In this document: positions 9,236-19,686 of the stretch, one piece after another | Position numbering within the stretch: the first letter of the stretch is position 1 | Layout: every line of letters starts with the position of its first letter | Source of the DNA: Tsukamurella spumae | Lineage (GTDB): Bacteria; Actinomycetota; Actinomycetes; Mycobacteriales; Mycobacteriaceae | DNA: 62,533 bases | Direction: 5' to 3' | Assembly: GCF_012396015.1 (NCBI RefSeq) | Contig: NZ_JAAXOQ010000028.1 | Location: 1-62,533, forward strand | Position numbers and translations under genes: made by a program | The notes under the pieces: generated by a model | Seen by the model: the letters and a program-made list of their open reading frames with translations, nothing else | What the model was told of the DNA's origin: nothing | The model's database searches: none

Positions 9236-10420
9236 GTGTTCGACATGTTTCGCGCGTCCTTCGGCCGGCGCGCTTTCCTCGGTGGTGCGGCGGCGACGGT
9301 GGCCGTCGTCGCGACCGCGTGCAGCAAGGCGGGCGGTACCGCCGAGACCAGGGCCGATGCGCCCACCTTCAGCTACACGCCGTCCGGCGACAAGCAGATC
9401 GGTCCCCGCGACCCCGTCTCCGTGCGGGTGCAGGGCGGAACCTTCCGCGCGGGCGTGGCGCTGACCAACACCGCGACGGGGAAACAGGTCAAACTGACCC
9501 CCTCGCCCGACGGTGTGACCTACACCTCGGCGGAGCCGCTCGGCTACGGCGCGACCTACGCCTGGTCCGGCGCCGCGGACGGGGTCGGCGGCACGTGGTC
9601 GAGCCTGAGCGGCAAGGTCTCCGTCGTCTCGCCGGACGCGACGATGTCCGTCCAGATCAACATCGCCGACAACGCCGAGGTGGGCATCGCGGCGCCGCTG
9701 ATCCTCAAGTTCGCGGGCACCGTCAAGGACAAGGCCGCGGTCGAGAAGGCGCTCGAGGTGACCACCGTCCCCCAGACGGAGGGCTCGTGGGCGTGGCTGC
9801 CCGAGGACAACGGCTCCCGCGCGCACTGGCGGCCCCGCGAGTACTACCGGCCGGGCACCAGGGTGTCGATGACGGGCAAGCTGTACGGCCTCGACCACGG
9901 CGGCGGGAAGTACGGCGCCGACGATGTGACCAGCAGCTTCGTGATCGGCCGGTCGCAGATCGTCAAGGCCTCGGCACCGTCGCACCGGATCCGGGTGATG
10001 CGGGGCGACCAGGTCTTCCTCGACCTGCCGTGCTCCTACGGCGAGGCGGACCTGCCGCGCAACATCACGCGCTCCGGCGTCCACGTGGTCAGCGAGAAGC
10101 ACGAGGACTTCTACATGTCGAACCCGGCGGCCGGGTACTTCAACGTGCACGAGCGCTGGGCCGTGCGGATCTCCAACAACGGCGAGTTCATCCACGCCAA
10201 CCCCGGCACCGTCGGGAACCAGGGCACCTCGAACGTGACCAACGGCTGCATCAACCTGTCCCTGGAGAACGCGCAGACCTACTTCCAGAGCGCGATCTTC
10301 GGTGACCCGGTCGAGGTCACGGGCACGTCGATCGAGTTGTCGGAGGCCGACGGGGACATCTACGACTGGACCCTAGACTGGCCGACGTGGCAATCGATGT
10401 CGGCGCTCCACCCGAAGTAG
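9236..10420 (+). CDS. lprQ: L,D-transpeptidase, LprQ/LdtMt5-like lipoprotein
   Basis: Forms 3-3 cross-links in peptidoglycan outside the membrane. The 394-aa protein starts with a twin-arginine-like signal (FGRRAFLGG) and a lipobox-like ATAC with Cys29. Ig-like domains follow, then a YkuD catalytic domain whose motif reads HANPGTVGNQ and SNVTNGCINLS with catalytic Cys338. The family usually has SxxHGC, and Asn replaces the His here. The GTG start is 7 bases after TAGAAT (9223-9228), which overlaps the murB stop. The position beside murB matches Rv0483. Confidence 0.88.
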   Translation: MFDMFRASFGRRAFLGGAAATVAVVATACSKAGGTAETRADAPTFSYTPSGDKQIGPRDPVSVRVQGGTFRAGVALTNTATGKQVKLTPSPDGVTYTSAEPLGYGATYAWSGAADGVGGTWSSLSGKVSVVSPDATMSVQINIADNAEVGIAAPLILKFAGTVKDKAAVEKALEVTTVPQTEGSWAWLPEDNGSRAHWRPREYYRPGTRVSMTGKLYGLDHGGGKYGADDVTSSFVIGRSQIVKASAPSHRIRVMRGDQVFLDLPCSYGEADLPRNITRSGVHVVSEKHEDFYMSNPAAGYFNVHERWAVRISNNGEFIHANPGTVGNQGTSNVTNGCINLSLENAQTYFQSAIFGDPVEVTGTSIELSEADGDIYDWTLDWPTWQSMSALHPK

Positions 10421-11229
10421 TCGTCCCCGGCGCGCGGACGATGTCGGCGAGCCTCGCGTGCACCGTCGTCGCACCCACGGCCCTGGAGTACCAGACCACC
10501 GTCGCGCGCGTGCCGGGTCTCGCCCTCCAGGAGTCCCTCGTCGTCACGCTCGACGGTGCGCCGCTCCCGATCCGGGAGATCGTCGGGCCGCACGGCAGCC
10601 GGATCCATCGCGTCGAGGCCGGCCCCGGCCGGGTGCTGCTCGAGTACCACGCGCAGGTCGCGGGGTTCGCGCTGCCGGAGCCCGTCGACGAGTACCTGCG
10701 CTCGCTGTACCTGCGGCCGTCCCGGTACTGCGAGGTCGACCGGTTCTTCGGATTCGCCGCCAAGCAGTTCGCGGGGGTGACCGGGGACGCGGAGCGTGCC
10801 CTGGCGGTGCGGGAGTTCGTGGCGGGGCGGCTCGACTACCTCCCGGTCAGCAGGCCCGTCGACGGTGCCTCCGACACCCTGCTGGCGTCCGCGGGCGTGT
10901 GCCGGGACTACGCGCACCTGACCATCGCGTTGCTCCGCGCACTGCGGCTGCCGGCCCGGATGTCCGCCGTCTTCGCGCCGGGGTGCGTCCCGATGGACCT
11001 GCACGCGGTCGCCGAGGTGATGGTCGACGGCCGCTGGTGGGTGCTCGACGCGACGGGGCTCGCCCCGCGTGCCGCGATGGTCCGGATCGCCACCGGCCGC
11101 GATGCCGCCGACATCGCCTTCCTCGACAACCACGGCGGTTCCATCTGGTTCGAGCGCCTGACGGTGACCGCCGACAGCGTCGCGCCCCTGCCCGCCGACG
11201 ACCCGTACGCGCTGATCCCGATCGCCTGA
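10387..11229 (+). CDS. Transglutaminase-like protein
   Basis: A 280-aa protein with an N-terminal beta-rich domain (about 15-95) and a papain-like transglutaminase core. The triad is visible: Cys172 in SAGVCRDYAH, His206 in MDLHAVAE and Asp221 in WWVLDATG. Members act as peptidases or amide-bond enzymes; the substrate is unknown. The GTG at 10387 lies 7 bases after TAGACT (10374-10379), inside the end of lprQ, and overlaps lprQ by 34 bases. A downstream ATG at 10441 is a possible alternative start. It ends one base before the convergent otsB stop. Confidence 0.82.
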   Translation: MAIDVGAPPEVVVPGARTMSASLACTVVAPTALEYQTTVARVPGLALQESLVVTLDGAPLPIREIVGPHGSRIHRVEAGPGRVLLEYHAQVAGFALPEPVDEYLRSLYLRPSRYCEVDRFFGFAAKQFAGVTGDAERALAVREFVAGRLDYLPVSRPVDGASDTLLASAGVCRDYAHLTIALLRALRLPARMSAVFAPGCVPMDLHAVAEVMVDGRWWVLDATGLAPRAAMVRIATGRDAADIAFLDNHGGSIWFERLTVTADSVAPLPADDPYALIPIA

Positions 11230-11230
11230 C

Positions 11231-12006
11231 TCAGGAGCCCTGGGACCGACCGCGGCGCAGTGCCGCCAGCTCTTCGAACACCGCCCGGGCCGCAGCCGGC
11301 CCGTCCACGCGGAACCGGGCGGCGGTGGCACCGTCGCCCACCTTCACGGAGACGTCCTCGGCCCCGGTGAGCACGGCGAAGGCCTTCTCGTCGGTCACGT
11401 CGTCGCCGAGGTAGAGGACCGCGTCGGCGTGCACCCGCTCGCGGAGCACCGTCAGGGCGCGGCCCTTCGAGGCGTCGAGGACCGTCAGCTCCAGCACGGC
11501 CTTGCCGTCGGTGGCGTGCACGCCGGGGCGGGCGGCGGGTCCCCGTCGAGCCTCCTGCAGGGCCTGCGCGCCGGCGGCCGGGTCGGCCACGTTCCGGACG
11601 TGCAGCGCGCCGCCCAGCGGCTTTGGCTCGACGGCCGCGCCAGGGAACCGTTCGGCGATCGCCGCGAGGTCCGCGAGCACCGTCGAGCGCAGTTCGACGA
11701 GGTCGGCGGTGAGGGCGCCCTCGAAGCCCCCGTCCCATTCCGCTCCGTGGCTGCCCACGGTGATGAGCGCCGGGGACGCGCCGGACAGCCGCGCCAGCGT
11801 CGCGCGGTCACGCCCCGAGACGAGCGCCACCGTCACTCCGGGCGCCGCGGCGAGCGCCTCCAGCGCGTCCACGGTGCCGGGCAGGGGGAACGCCGCGGCG
11901 GGGTCGGAGACGATCGGCGCGACCACTCCGTCGTAGTCGGTGGCGACGAGCACCGTCGACAGCCCGGCGAACCGCGTCAGGGCGGAGCGGACCGAGTCGG
12001 GCAGGC

Positions 12007-12010
<4 letters not shown>
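11231..12010 (-). CDS. otsB: Trehalose-6-phosphate phosphatase OtsB
   Basis: Dephosphorylates trehalose-6-phosphate to trehalose, a stress protectant and precursor of trehalose mycolates in this order. The 259-aa HAD-superfamily protein has the nucleophile motif TDYDGVVAP (Asp25, Asp27), the VSGRD motif and a late [10 protein letters not shown] motif. Its ATG overlaps the otsA stop (ATGA), so translation is coupled. This is a single-domain OtsB of normal length. The adjacent otsA/otsB pair makes the complete two-step OtsAB pathway. Confidence 0.92.
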
Positions 12011-13452
<1,442 letters not shown>

Positions 13453-13458
13453 GGAGGA

Positions 13459-13620
13459 CTACGCCTCCTTGACGCCGATGCCGAGCATCGACAGCAGCAT
13501 GCGGCACTCGTCCGCGTCCTCCGCGTACGCCGCGACGACCTGCTGAGCCTGGCGCGCGGTCTCGTCCGCAACGGGCTCGAGATCGTCTTCGCTGATGTCC
13601 TGCGTGGTCTTCGGGGGCAT
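13459..13620 (-). CDS. Small conserved protein upstream of otsA (Rv3489-like)
   Basis: A 53-aa acidic protein with no signal or membrane segment; it starts PPKTTQDISEDD and ends MLLSMLGIGVKEA. Most of it should be helical. From memory, M. tuberculosis has a protein of similar size (Rv3489) in the same position before otsA (Rv3490), which supports a real gene. A GAAGG ribosome site precedes the ATG. Its stop is 6 bases from the otsA ATG, and its final codons contain the otsA ribosome site, so it probably couples or tunes otsA translation. Its biochemical role is unknown. Confidence 0.75.
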   Translation of the reverse strand: MPPKTTQDISEDDLEPVADETARQAQQVVAAYAEDADECRMLLSMLGIGVKEA

Positions 13621-13684
13621 GAACACACCTTCGTGTCGGTAAGGGACGAGCAGAGTTCAGCTTACCCGGGCGGCGAGGATCGGT

Positions 13685-15097
13685 TCACTCGCGCACTCGG
13701 CGGCGGCGGAGCACCCCGATCGGCGCGATGTGCGGGCGCCGGATCGTGCGGGCCACCCATTCGCCGAGCGTGACCCCCGCGGCCAGTGCGCAGCCGACGG
13801 TCAGCGCCGTCGCCATGTTCGTCAGCGCCGACGTGGTCTGCGCCTCCATCAGCTCCGAGAGCCCGCGGTAGACCGCGAGACCCGGCACCAGCGGGGTGAT
13901 GCCCGCGACGGCGACGATGAGCGGGGGGACCACGGCCCGTCGGGCGAGGAGGCCGCCGGCCAGGCCGACGACGGTCGCGGCCACCACCGAGGAGACGATG
14001 GGCCCGAGCCCCAGGTTGAGGATCGATCCGGCGACGAGCGCACCGACGCACCCCGCCAGGAACGACGCGGTGAGCGCCCGGATCTGCGCATAGCCGGCCA
14101 GCGCGAACGCGGCCGCGGCCACACCACTGGTCACGACAAGGATCGGCAGTGGCGCGTAGTCGAAGGGCTGTTGCTGCAGCGGGGGCAGGGTGGCGCCCAG
14201 CTCGCTGGTGACCCGCAACGCCATGCCGACGCCCGCGACCACGCCGCCCGTGAACACCACCACCTCGAAGAACCGGGCCGCGCCGGTCACGGGCGCGCCG
14301 GTGATGGCGTCCTGCACCGAGCCCACGAGCGAGAGCCCCGCCATGAGCACGATGATGCCCGCGACGATCACCCGGTAGGGCTGCACGTCCCAGCCGAACT
14401 CGATGGACAGCCGGTAGATCAGCGCCGCCGGCAGAGTCGCCAGGAAACCGCCCACCACCTGCTGGAAGAAGTACGGCAGCCCCCAGTTGCTGAGCCGGAC
14501 GTTCACGACGTAGATCACCGCGGTGGTCGCGAAGGCGACGGCCGCGAGCGCCGGCTTGCCGCCGAGCAGCAGGGTCAGCGCGCCCGCCATGAGTGCCCAG
14601 CCGAAGGTCGCGACGGCGCGCGGGTACGGGTGCCCGGCGGTCATGATCGATTCCAGCGCGGAGAGCGCCTGGTCCGGCCGGATCCGACCGCGCCCGATCC
14701 GCCGCACCAGCGTGTCGACCTGGGAGAGCCGGGTGTAGTCCAGCGACCGGTGGCTCACAGTCCGCGTGTAGGTCGACGGTGGCAGTCCCCGCCCGCGCTG
14801 CACGCTCACGGTGATCGCGTTGTAGGTGACGGTGACCGTGACATCGTCGATGCCGTAGGTCGCGGCGACGTAGCGGACCTGGGCCTCGGTGTCGACGGCG
14901 CCGGTCCCCGAGTCCAGCAGGACCTCGCCGACCTTCATGGCCACTTCGAGGACCTCGCCGACCGTCTCGTTGTCGCGCAGGTCGACCGGTTGCAGCGGCG
15001 TCAGCACCGGCATTCCCGCGGTGTCGACGGTCGCTGCGTTCCGGCCGGTCAGGGACTGGACGGCGTGCGCGAGGTGATCGCGGAACGCGGGCTTCAT
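13685..15097 (-). CDS. thrE: Threonine/serine exporter ThrE family protein
   Basis: A 470-aa polytopic membrane protein with both ThrE modules: an N-terminal cytoplasmic domain (about 30-150, with SVQRGRGLPPSTYTRTV) followed by about ten hydrophobic helices forming ThrE and ThrE_2 halves (TFGWALMAGALTLLLGG, GITPLVPGLAVYRGL). Corynebacterium ThrE exports L-threonine and L-serine by proton motive force, and export is inferred here from the family. A strong AGGAGGT ribosome site precedes the ATG. It reads in the same direction as otsA but lies 64 bases upstream of the small gene. Confidence 0.88.
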   Translation of the reverse strand: MKPAFRDHLAHAVQSLTGRNAATVDTAGMPVLTPLQPVDLRDNETVGEVLEVAMKVGEVLLDSGTGAVDTEAQVRYVAATYGIDDVTVTVTYNAITVSVQRGRGLPPSTYTRTVSHRSLDYTRLSQVDTLVRRIGRGRIRPDQALSALESIMTAGHPYPRAVATFGWALMAGALTLLLGGKPALAAVAFATTAVIYVVNVRLSNWGLPYFFQQVVGGFLATLPAALIYRLSIEFGWDVQPYRVIVAGIIVLMAGLSLVGSVQDAITGAPVTGAARFFEVVVFTGGVVAGVGMALRVTSELGATLPPLQQQPFDYAPLPILVVTSGVAAAAFALAGYAQIRALTASFLAGCVGALVAGSILNLGLGPIVSSVVAATVVGLAGGLLARRAVVPPLIVAVAGITPLVPGLAVYRGLSELMEAQTTSALTNMATALTVGCALAAGVTLGEWVARTIRRPHIAPIGVLRRRRVRE

Positions 15098-15119
15098 GTC
15101 GGGGCACCTCCTCGGTGCA

Positions 15120-16496
15120 TCACCGTAGTGCCGACGCGACCTCCCCGGCCACCCGCTCGCCCGATTCGAGGGCGCCCTCGATGTATCCGGCGTGCTCCGC
15201 CGCCGTCTCGGTGCCGGCCCAGTGGACGACGCCCGCCGGGGCGTGCCCGAGTGGGAAGGTCATCGCTCCCGCCTTCGGGTCGGGGACGGCGAGGTAGCCG
15301 CCGCCGACGTACTCGTCGCGGTGCCAGGACTTCTCGTGCCAGCTCGCGGGGGTTTCGGCGCCCTCGCCCAGGTGCACGGCGAGCCGAGCGAGCATCGTCT
15401 CCCGACGGTCCGCCGGGCTCAGGTCGTCGAGGGAGCGCGCGTCGGCGCCGCCCACGAGCAGGCACAGGTGCCCGGGCCCGGTCCCGTCGGCCGACGGTGG
15501 CGTGGTGTCGAACACCCCGACGCCGGGGCCGTCGATGTCGATCATCTCGGCGTGCCCGTTCGCGCGCCAGAAGGGGCTCTCGTACACGGCCAGCGCCTTG
15601 TAGACCGAGCCCATGTACATGCCGCGCTCGGCGTGGGACCTCTCGGTGGGCAGGGCCGGACGGTGCTCGATGGCGGTGGCGATGGGCGGGGGCACGGTGA
15701 CGATCACGCGCTGGGCGCGGACGGTGCCGGCGGTGGTGTGCACGGTGGCGCCGTCGTCGTCGCGGTGGACCGCGAGCACGGCGCGGTCGGTGTGCACGCG
15801 GTCGCCGAGGCGCTCCGCCATCCGGACCGCGAGGGTGCCGGCACCGTCGACGACCAGGGAGTCCTGCGCGCCGCCCCGGGTGGACATGGCGGTCAGCAGC
15901 CCCTCCTGCACGCGGACGGCGGCGGCGAAGTCGCGCAGCGCGAACCGGTCGGCGTCGGCGGTGGTCGCGATCGCGATGAGCACGTCGAGCAGCCGCCGGG
16001 CGCGCCCCGGCACCTTGCGCAGGAGGTCGGCCACCGTCGAACCGCCTCCCGCGAACGGACCGCCGAGCCGGACCACGCCCTCCCAGGCGACGAGCGCGGC
16101 GCCGGCGAGCAGGAGAGTGGGGCTCGCCATCCCGATGGTGCGCGCACCATCGACCAGCTTCGGCATCTTCGGCGTCTCCATCTCGAAGACCTGTGCGCCG
16201 AACTCGGCGGCGAGTGCCTCGAACCGGTGATGGCCCTTGCCGATCCACTGGCCGCCCAGGTCGACGTGCGTGCCGAGCGCGGTGGTCTCGGTGAGCACCC
16301 GACCCCCGACGCGGGGTGCGGCCTCGAGGACCAGCACGTCGACGCCGCGGGCGTGCAGGTCCAGCGCTGCGCGCAGTCCGGCGATCCCCGCACCCACGAC
16401 GACGACGGTGGCCCGTTCGGTGCTCGGCTGCGCGGTCCCGGGGTCCGACGGTGCGGCCGCCGCGTCCGTGGGGCGGGTCTCGGGCGAGTCGGTCAT
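15120..16496 (-). CDS. Flavin-containing amine oxidase (FAD)
   Basis: A 458-aa flavoprotein of the monoamine-oxidase/polyamine-oxidase superfamily. It has the N-terminal dinucleotide fold VVVGAGIAGLRAALDLHARG (about 32-51), the following GRVLTE segment and the C-terminal FAD motif GTETAAEHAGYIEGALESG. The first 28 residues are Pro/Ala-rich and flexible. The amine substrate is not evident. The ATG at 16496 has AGGAGC 9 bases upstream. The gene ends 22 bases before thrE starts, so the two could share a transcript. Confidence 0.87.
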   Translation of the reverse strand: MTDSPETRPTDAAAAPSDPGTAQPSTERATVVVVGAGIAGLRAALDLHARGVDVLVLEAAPRVGGRVLTETTALGTHVDLGGQWIGKGHHRFEALAAEFGAQVFEMETPKMPKLVDGARTIGMASPTLLLAGAALVAWEGVVRLGGPFAGGGSTVADLLRKVPGRARRLLDVLIAIATTADADRFALRDFAAAVRVQEGLLTAMSTRGGAQDSLVVDGAGTLAVRMAERLGDRVHTDRAVLAVHRDDDGATVHTTAGTVRAQRVIVTVPPPIATAIEHRPALPTERSHAERGMYMGSVYKALAVYESPFWRANGHAEMIDIDGPGVGVFDTTPPSADGTGPGHLCLLVGGADARSLDDLSPADRRETMLARLAVHLGEGAETPASWHEKSWHRDEYVGGGYLAVPDPKAGAMTFPLGHAPAGVVHWAGTETAAEHAGYIEGALESGERVAGEVASALR

Positions 16497-16523
16497 GAGG
16501 GGCTCCTGTCCGCGGCGACACCG

Positions 16524-16547
16524 CATATACAGTCGGTCGTATGACTG
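16524..16547. promoter_or_regulatory. Candidate TetR-type operator upstream of the amine oxidase
   Basis: Two overlapping inverted repeats occur here: ATAC-N8-GTAT at 16527-16542 and CAGTC-N8-GACTG at 16530-16547. The core AGTCGGTCGT resembles operators of TetR-family repressors, and it lies 28-50 bases before the oxidase ATG, where a repressor could act. No TetR gene is adjacent. Assignment is by pattern only. Confidence 0.35.
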
Positions 16548-16616
16548 AGTGTAGGGCGATGTGACGCGGGTCGCAATGATTTCTCGGGGATCCGTGACCG
16601 CGGACCGCGGACCGGG

Positions 16617-17804
16617 CTACTCCTCGGGCAGCGGGAAGAGCCGGTCGGCGAGGACCGCGGCGTACAGCTCGGCGGCGGCGCGCGGGTCGGACCGGTCGCG
16701 GCCCGTGAGCTGCTCCACGCGGCGCAGGCGGTGGTTGATCGTGTTGCGGTGGTAGTGCAGGCGCTCGGCCGTGGCGGCCAGGGAGCCGCCGCAGTCGAAC
16801 CAGGCGCGGACCGTCGTGATGAGCGCGTCGCGGTCGGGGTCGGGGAGCGCCAGTACCGGCCCGAGCACGGCGTCGCGCAGTTCGCGGGCCGCGTCCGGGG
16901 TGTGTGCCAGCGCCAGTGGCAGTGCTGCCTGGCCGTACGCCGCGGCGGTCGTCTCGCCGGGCTCGATGCCGGTCATCGCGAGCTCGGCCTGCCGCACGGC
17001 GGCCCGTGCCCCGAGCGGCGCGGCGAAGCGCGCGCTGACGCCGACCCGCCCGCCCGCCTCGCGGCGCAGCAGGTCCAGCACCTGCGGCAGCACGTGCTCG
17101 GTGCTCAGGCTGAGCAGGCCGACGCGGGTGTGCACCTCGGACGTCCAGTACGAGACGACGTTCTTGTCGCGCAGCCGGCGCTCGATCCCCGCGAGGGGCT
17201 CGGTGGCGCCGCCGGACTCCGCGCAGACCACGAGGAAGACGCCCGTCGCCGGCAGCTGCAGCGTCTGCGCCGCGGCGTGCAGCCGGCCGGGCTCGAGCAC
17301 CCCGTCGAGAAGGGCCCGCAGCTCGACGCGACGCAGTTCCGCGTCTCGGCCGGTGCGCTCGGCGACCGCGCGGCCGTACTCCTCGGTGGCGGCGGTCGAG
17401 TAGTCGTCGATGATCCGCCAGACGTCCGCGCCGATGTCCGGGAGCAGTTCCGGGTTCTCGGTGCAGGCGGCGCGCATGTGGTCCCAGACGAGCCGCCCCG
17501 CGAGGCGGTACGCGTGCAGCAGCGCTGCGAGGGGAAAGCCGTACTCCGCCTTGAGCCGGCCGGTGGCGCGCGCCGCGTGGAGGCCGTGGTCGAGCTCGCC
17601 GGCGAGCTGGCGCAGGACGGAATCGAGGTTGGTGTGCACAGCCTCGCGGAGCTCCTCGACGCTGAGCAGGGTGCTCTCGGCGTAGGCGTGCTCGCCCGTG
17701 AGGATGCGCCGCACCAGCTCATCCGTGAGCGGCTCCAGGTCCGCCATCAGCAGTCGGGCGAACTCCGCAGGGGAGGCGCCGGCCGGGGCCGTGATCGTCG
17801 ACAC
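16617..17804 (-). CDS. PucR-family transcriptional regulator
   Basis: A 395-aa regulator. Residues 1-170 form a helical sensory region, the middle resembles the degenerate GGDEF-like module of this family, and the C-terminal 60 residues carry the PucR helix-turn-helix (DCGGSLAATAERLHYHRNTI, then NHRLRRVEQLTGRD). Such proteins regulate neighbouring catabolic genes, and the divergent aldehyde dehydrogenase is the likely target. The GTG start is 6 bases after TAGCAT, a leaderless layout. The 165-base gap to the dehydrogenase contains an inverted repeat. Confidence 0.85.
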   Translation of the reverse strand: MSTITAPAGASPAEFARLLMADLEPLTDELVRRILTGEHAYAESTLLSVEELREAVHTNLDSVLRQLAGELDHGLHAARATGRLKAEYGFPLAALLHAYRLAGRLVWDHMRAACTENPELLPDIGADVWRIIDDYSTAATEEYGRAVAERTGRDAELRRVELRALLDGVLEPGRLHAAAQTLQLPATGVFLVVCAESGGATEPLAGIERRLRDKNVVSYWTSEVHTRVGLLSLSTEHVLPQVLDLLRREAGGRVGVSARFAAPLGARAAVRQAELAMTGIEPGETTAAAYGQAALPLALAHTPDAARELRDAVLGPVLALPDPDRDALITTVRAWFDCGGSLAATAERLHYHRNTINHRLRRVEQLTGRDRSDPRAAAELYAAVLADRLFPLPEE

Positions 17805-17842
17805 CCCTCGATGCTAGCGCGCAGCCTCCGGCGCCGAGTGTG

Positions 17843-17865
17843 CTTGCGCACAACGCGACCGCAAG
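17843..17865. promoter_or_regulatory. Inverted repeat between pucR-type gene and aldehyde dehydrogenase
   Basis: CTTGCG at 17843-17848 and CGCAAG at 17860-17865 form a 6-bp inverted repeat with an 11-base spacer. It lies in the middle of the divergent intergenic region, about 40 bases from the regulator start. It is a reasonable binding site for the PucR-type protein, but this rests on symmetry and position only. Confidence 0.35.
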
Positions 17866-17969
17866 CGGGTCGTAGCTCCGGCACGATGCGCCCGCCCTCC
17901 GAGCGGACCACACTGGAGGGAGCGAGACGTGACTGGGCTCACAGGATCGATGACCCGCGAGGAGAAACA

Positions 17970-19676
17970 ATGACCACCACCGAGAACATCTTGGACGCCG
18001 CCGTCGCGGACCTGCGGCAGGGGGAGCGGACCTGGGCCGCGACCTCGCTCGCCGATCGCCGCGCCCTGCTCGATGCCGTCCGCGAGGCCACCGCGGCCGT
18101 CGCCCAGCAGTGGGTGGACGTCGCGGCCGGGATCAAGGGCCTGCCCGCCGATTCGACGCTGCTGGGCGAGGAGTGGCTCAGCGGTCCGTACTCCGTGATC
18201 ACGGCGTGCGAGGCGCTCGCCGCGTCACTGCAGGCGCTCGAAGAGGGGCGCAGCCCCGTCGACGGTTTCACCGTGACCGCTGCCCCCGGCGGCCGGTCCG
18301 CCGTCGAGGTGCTGCCGCACACCGTCTTCGACCAGCTGCTGATGAGCGGCTTCTCGGCGCAGGTCTGGACCGTGCCGGGCGTCGACGCCGCCGCGGTGCG
18401 TGAGCGCGCCGGCCTCGGCGAGCTCGATCCGACGATCACCCACGGCGTCGCGGGCGTCCTCGGCGCCGGCAACATCTTCTCGATCCCGCCGCTCGACACC
18501 CTCTACCAGCTCTACGCCGACAACCGCGTGGTGCTGCTCAAGCTCAACCCGGTGACGGACCCGCTGCTGGAGACCTTCCGCACCGCGTTCGCGCCGCTCA
18601 TCGAGCGCGGCGTGGTCCGCATCGTGACCGGCGGTGCCGATGTCGGCGGCGCCCTCGTGAACCACCCGGGCGTCACCACGGTGCACATGACGGGCAGCGC
18701 CCGTACTCATGACGCCATCGTCTTCGGCACGGGAGCCGAAGGGGCGCAGCGCAAGGCGGCGAAGGCCCCGCTGCTCGACAAGACCATCACCAGCGAGCTC
18801 GGCGGCGTATCGCCCACCATCGTCGTGCCCGGCGAGTGGTCGAGCGCCGACCTGACGTTCCAGGCCGAGCACCTCGCCACGCAGCGTCTGCACAACAACG
18901 GATACAACTGCGTCGCCTCGCAGGTGGCCGTGATCAGCGCCGATTGGCCGCAGAAGGAACAGTTCCTCACCGAGCTGCGCGCCGCCTTCGACCGCGCCCC
19001 GCGGCGCCGCGACTACTACCCGGGCTCCGCCGACCGCGTGGCCGCCGCCCGGGCCGGCTACGGCGCGCAGGCCCAGCCCGCAGGTCCCGACGGTGCCCGC
19101 ACCCTCGTCTTCGGCCTCAAGGCCGACAAGACCGAGGAGGCCCTGCACACCGAGTACTTCGCGCCGGTCTACGGCGTGCTCGAGCTGCCCGGCGACGCGG
19201 CGACCTTCCTCGCGAACGCCGTGCAGGCCGCGAACGAGGACTTCGAGGGCACCCTCGGCGTGAACATCGTGGCGGATCCGTCGACCATCAAGGCGCTCGG
19301 CGACCGCTTCGAGCAGGCCATCGCCGATCTGCGCTACGGCACGATCGCCGTGAACGCCTGGACCGGCGTCGGCTACCTCACCCCTCGCGCGTCGTGGGGC
19401 GCGTTCCCCGGCCACACCATCGACGACGTGCAGAGCGGCATCGGCGTCGTCCACAACGCGCTGCTCCTCGACGACGTCGAGCGCACCGTCGTGCGTGGCC
19501 CCTTCCGGCCGTCGCCCCGGTCGTTCGTCGGCGGCGAGCTCTCGATGTCGCCGAAGCCGCCGTGGTTCGTCACCAACCGCACCGGTGCGGTGACGGGCAA
19601 GCGCCTCACGGACTTCGTGTCGAAGCCCTCGTGGCTCAAGCTGCCCGGCATCTTCGCCTCCGCATTGCGGGGCTGA
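17970..19676 (+). CDS. Aldehyde dehydrogenase family protein (atypical)
   Basis: A 568-aa protein with the ALDH fold: a Rossmann segment (HGVAGVLGAGNIFSIPP, LLKLNPVTDP), the general-base motif TSELGGVSPTIVV and a candidate nucleophile in NNGYNCVASQ. It is about 70 residues longer than typical ALDHs, and the usual ELGGK lysine is Val. The start at 17970 has a GAGGAG ribosome site. The open frame continues far upstream, but that part is antisense to the regulator and was rejected. It is probably an NAD(P)-dependent oxidation of an aldehyde or acyl intermediate under control of the divergent PucR-type gene. Confidence 0.82.
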   Translation: MTTTENILDAAVADLRQGERTWAATSLADRRALLDAVREATAAVAQQWVDVAAGIKGLPADSTLLGEEWLSGPYSVITACEALAASLQALEEGRSPVDGFTVTAAPGGRSAVEVLPHTVFDQLLMSGFSAQVWTVPGVDAAAVRERAGLGELDPTITHGVAGVLGAGNIFSIPPLDTLYQLYADNRVVLLKLNPVTDPLLETFRTAFAPLIERGVVRIVTGGADVGGALVNHPGVTTVHMTGSARTHDAIVFGTGAEGAQRKAAKAPLLDKTITSELGGVSPTIVVPGEWSSADLTFQAEHLATQRLHNNGYNCVASQVAVISADWPQKEQFLTELRAAFDRAPRRRDYYPGSADRVAAARAGYGAQAQPAGPDGARTLVFGLKADKTEEALHTEYFAPVYGVLELPGDAATFLANAVQAANEDFEGTLGVNIVADPSTIKALGDRFEQAIADLRYGTIAVNAWTGVGYLTPRASWGAFPGHTIDDVQSGIGVVHNALLLDDVERTVVRGPFRPSPRSFVGGELSMSPKPPWFVTNRTGAVTGKRLTDFVSKPSWLKLPGIFASALRG

Positions 19677-19686
19677 CGGTCCGCCG

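Noticed and set aside
16731-17969. A 413-codon upstream extension of the aldehyde dehydrogenase frame
   Set aside because: It is wholly antisense to the PucR-type regulator, is Gly/Arg-rich, and a ribosome site exists at 17970.
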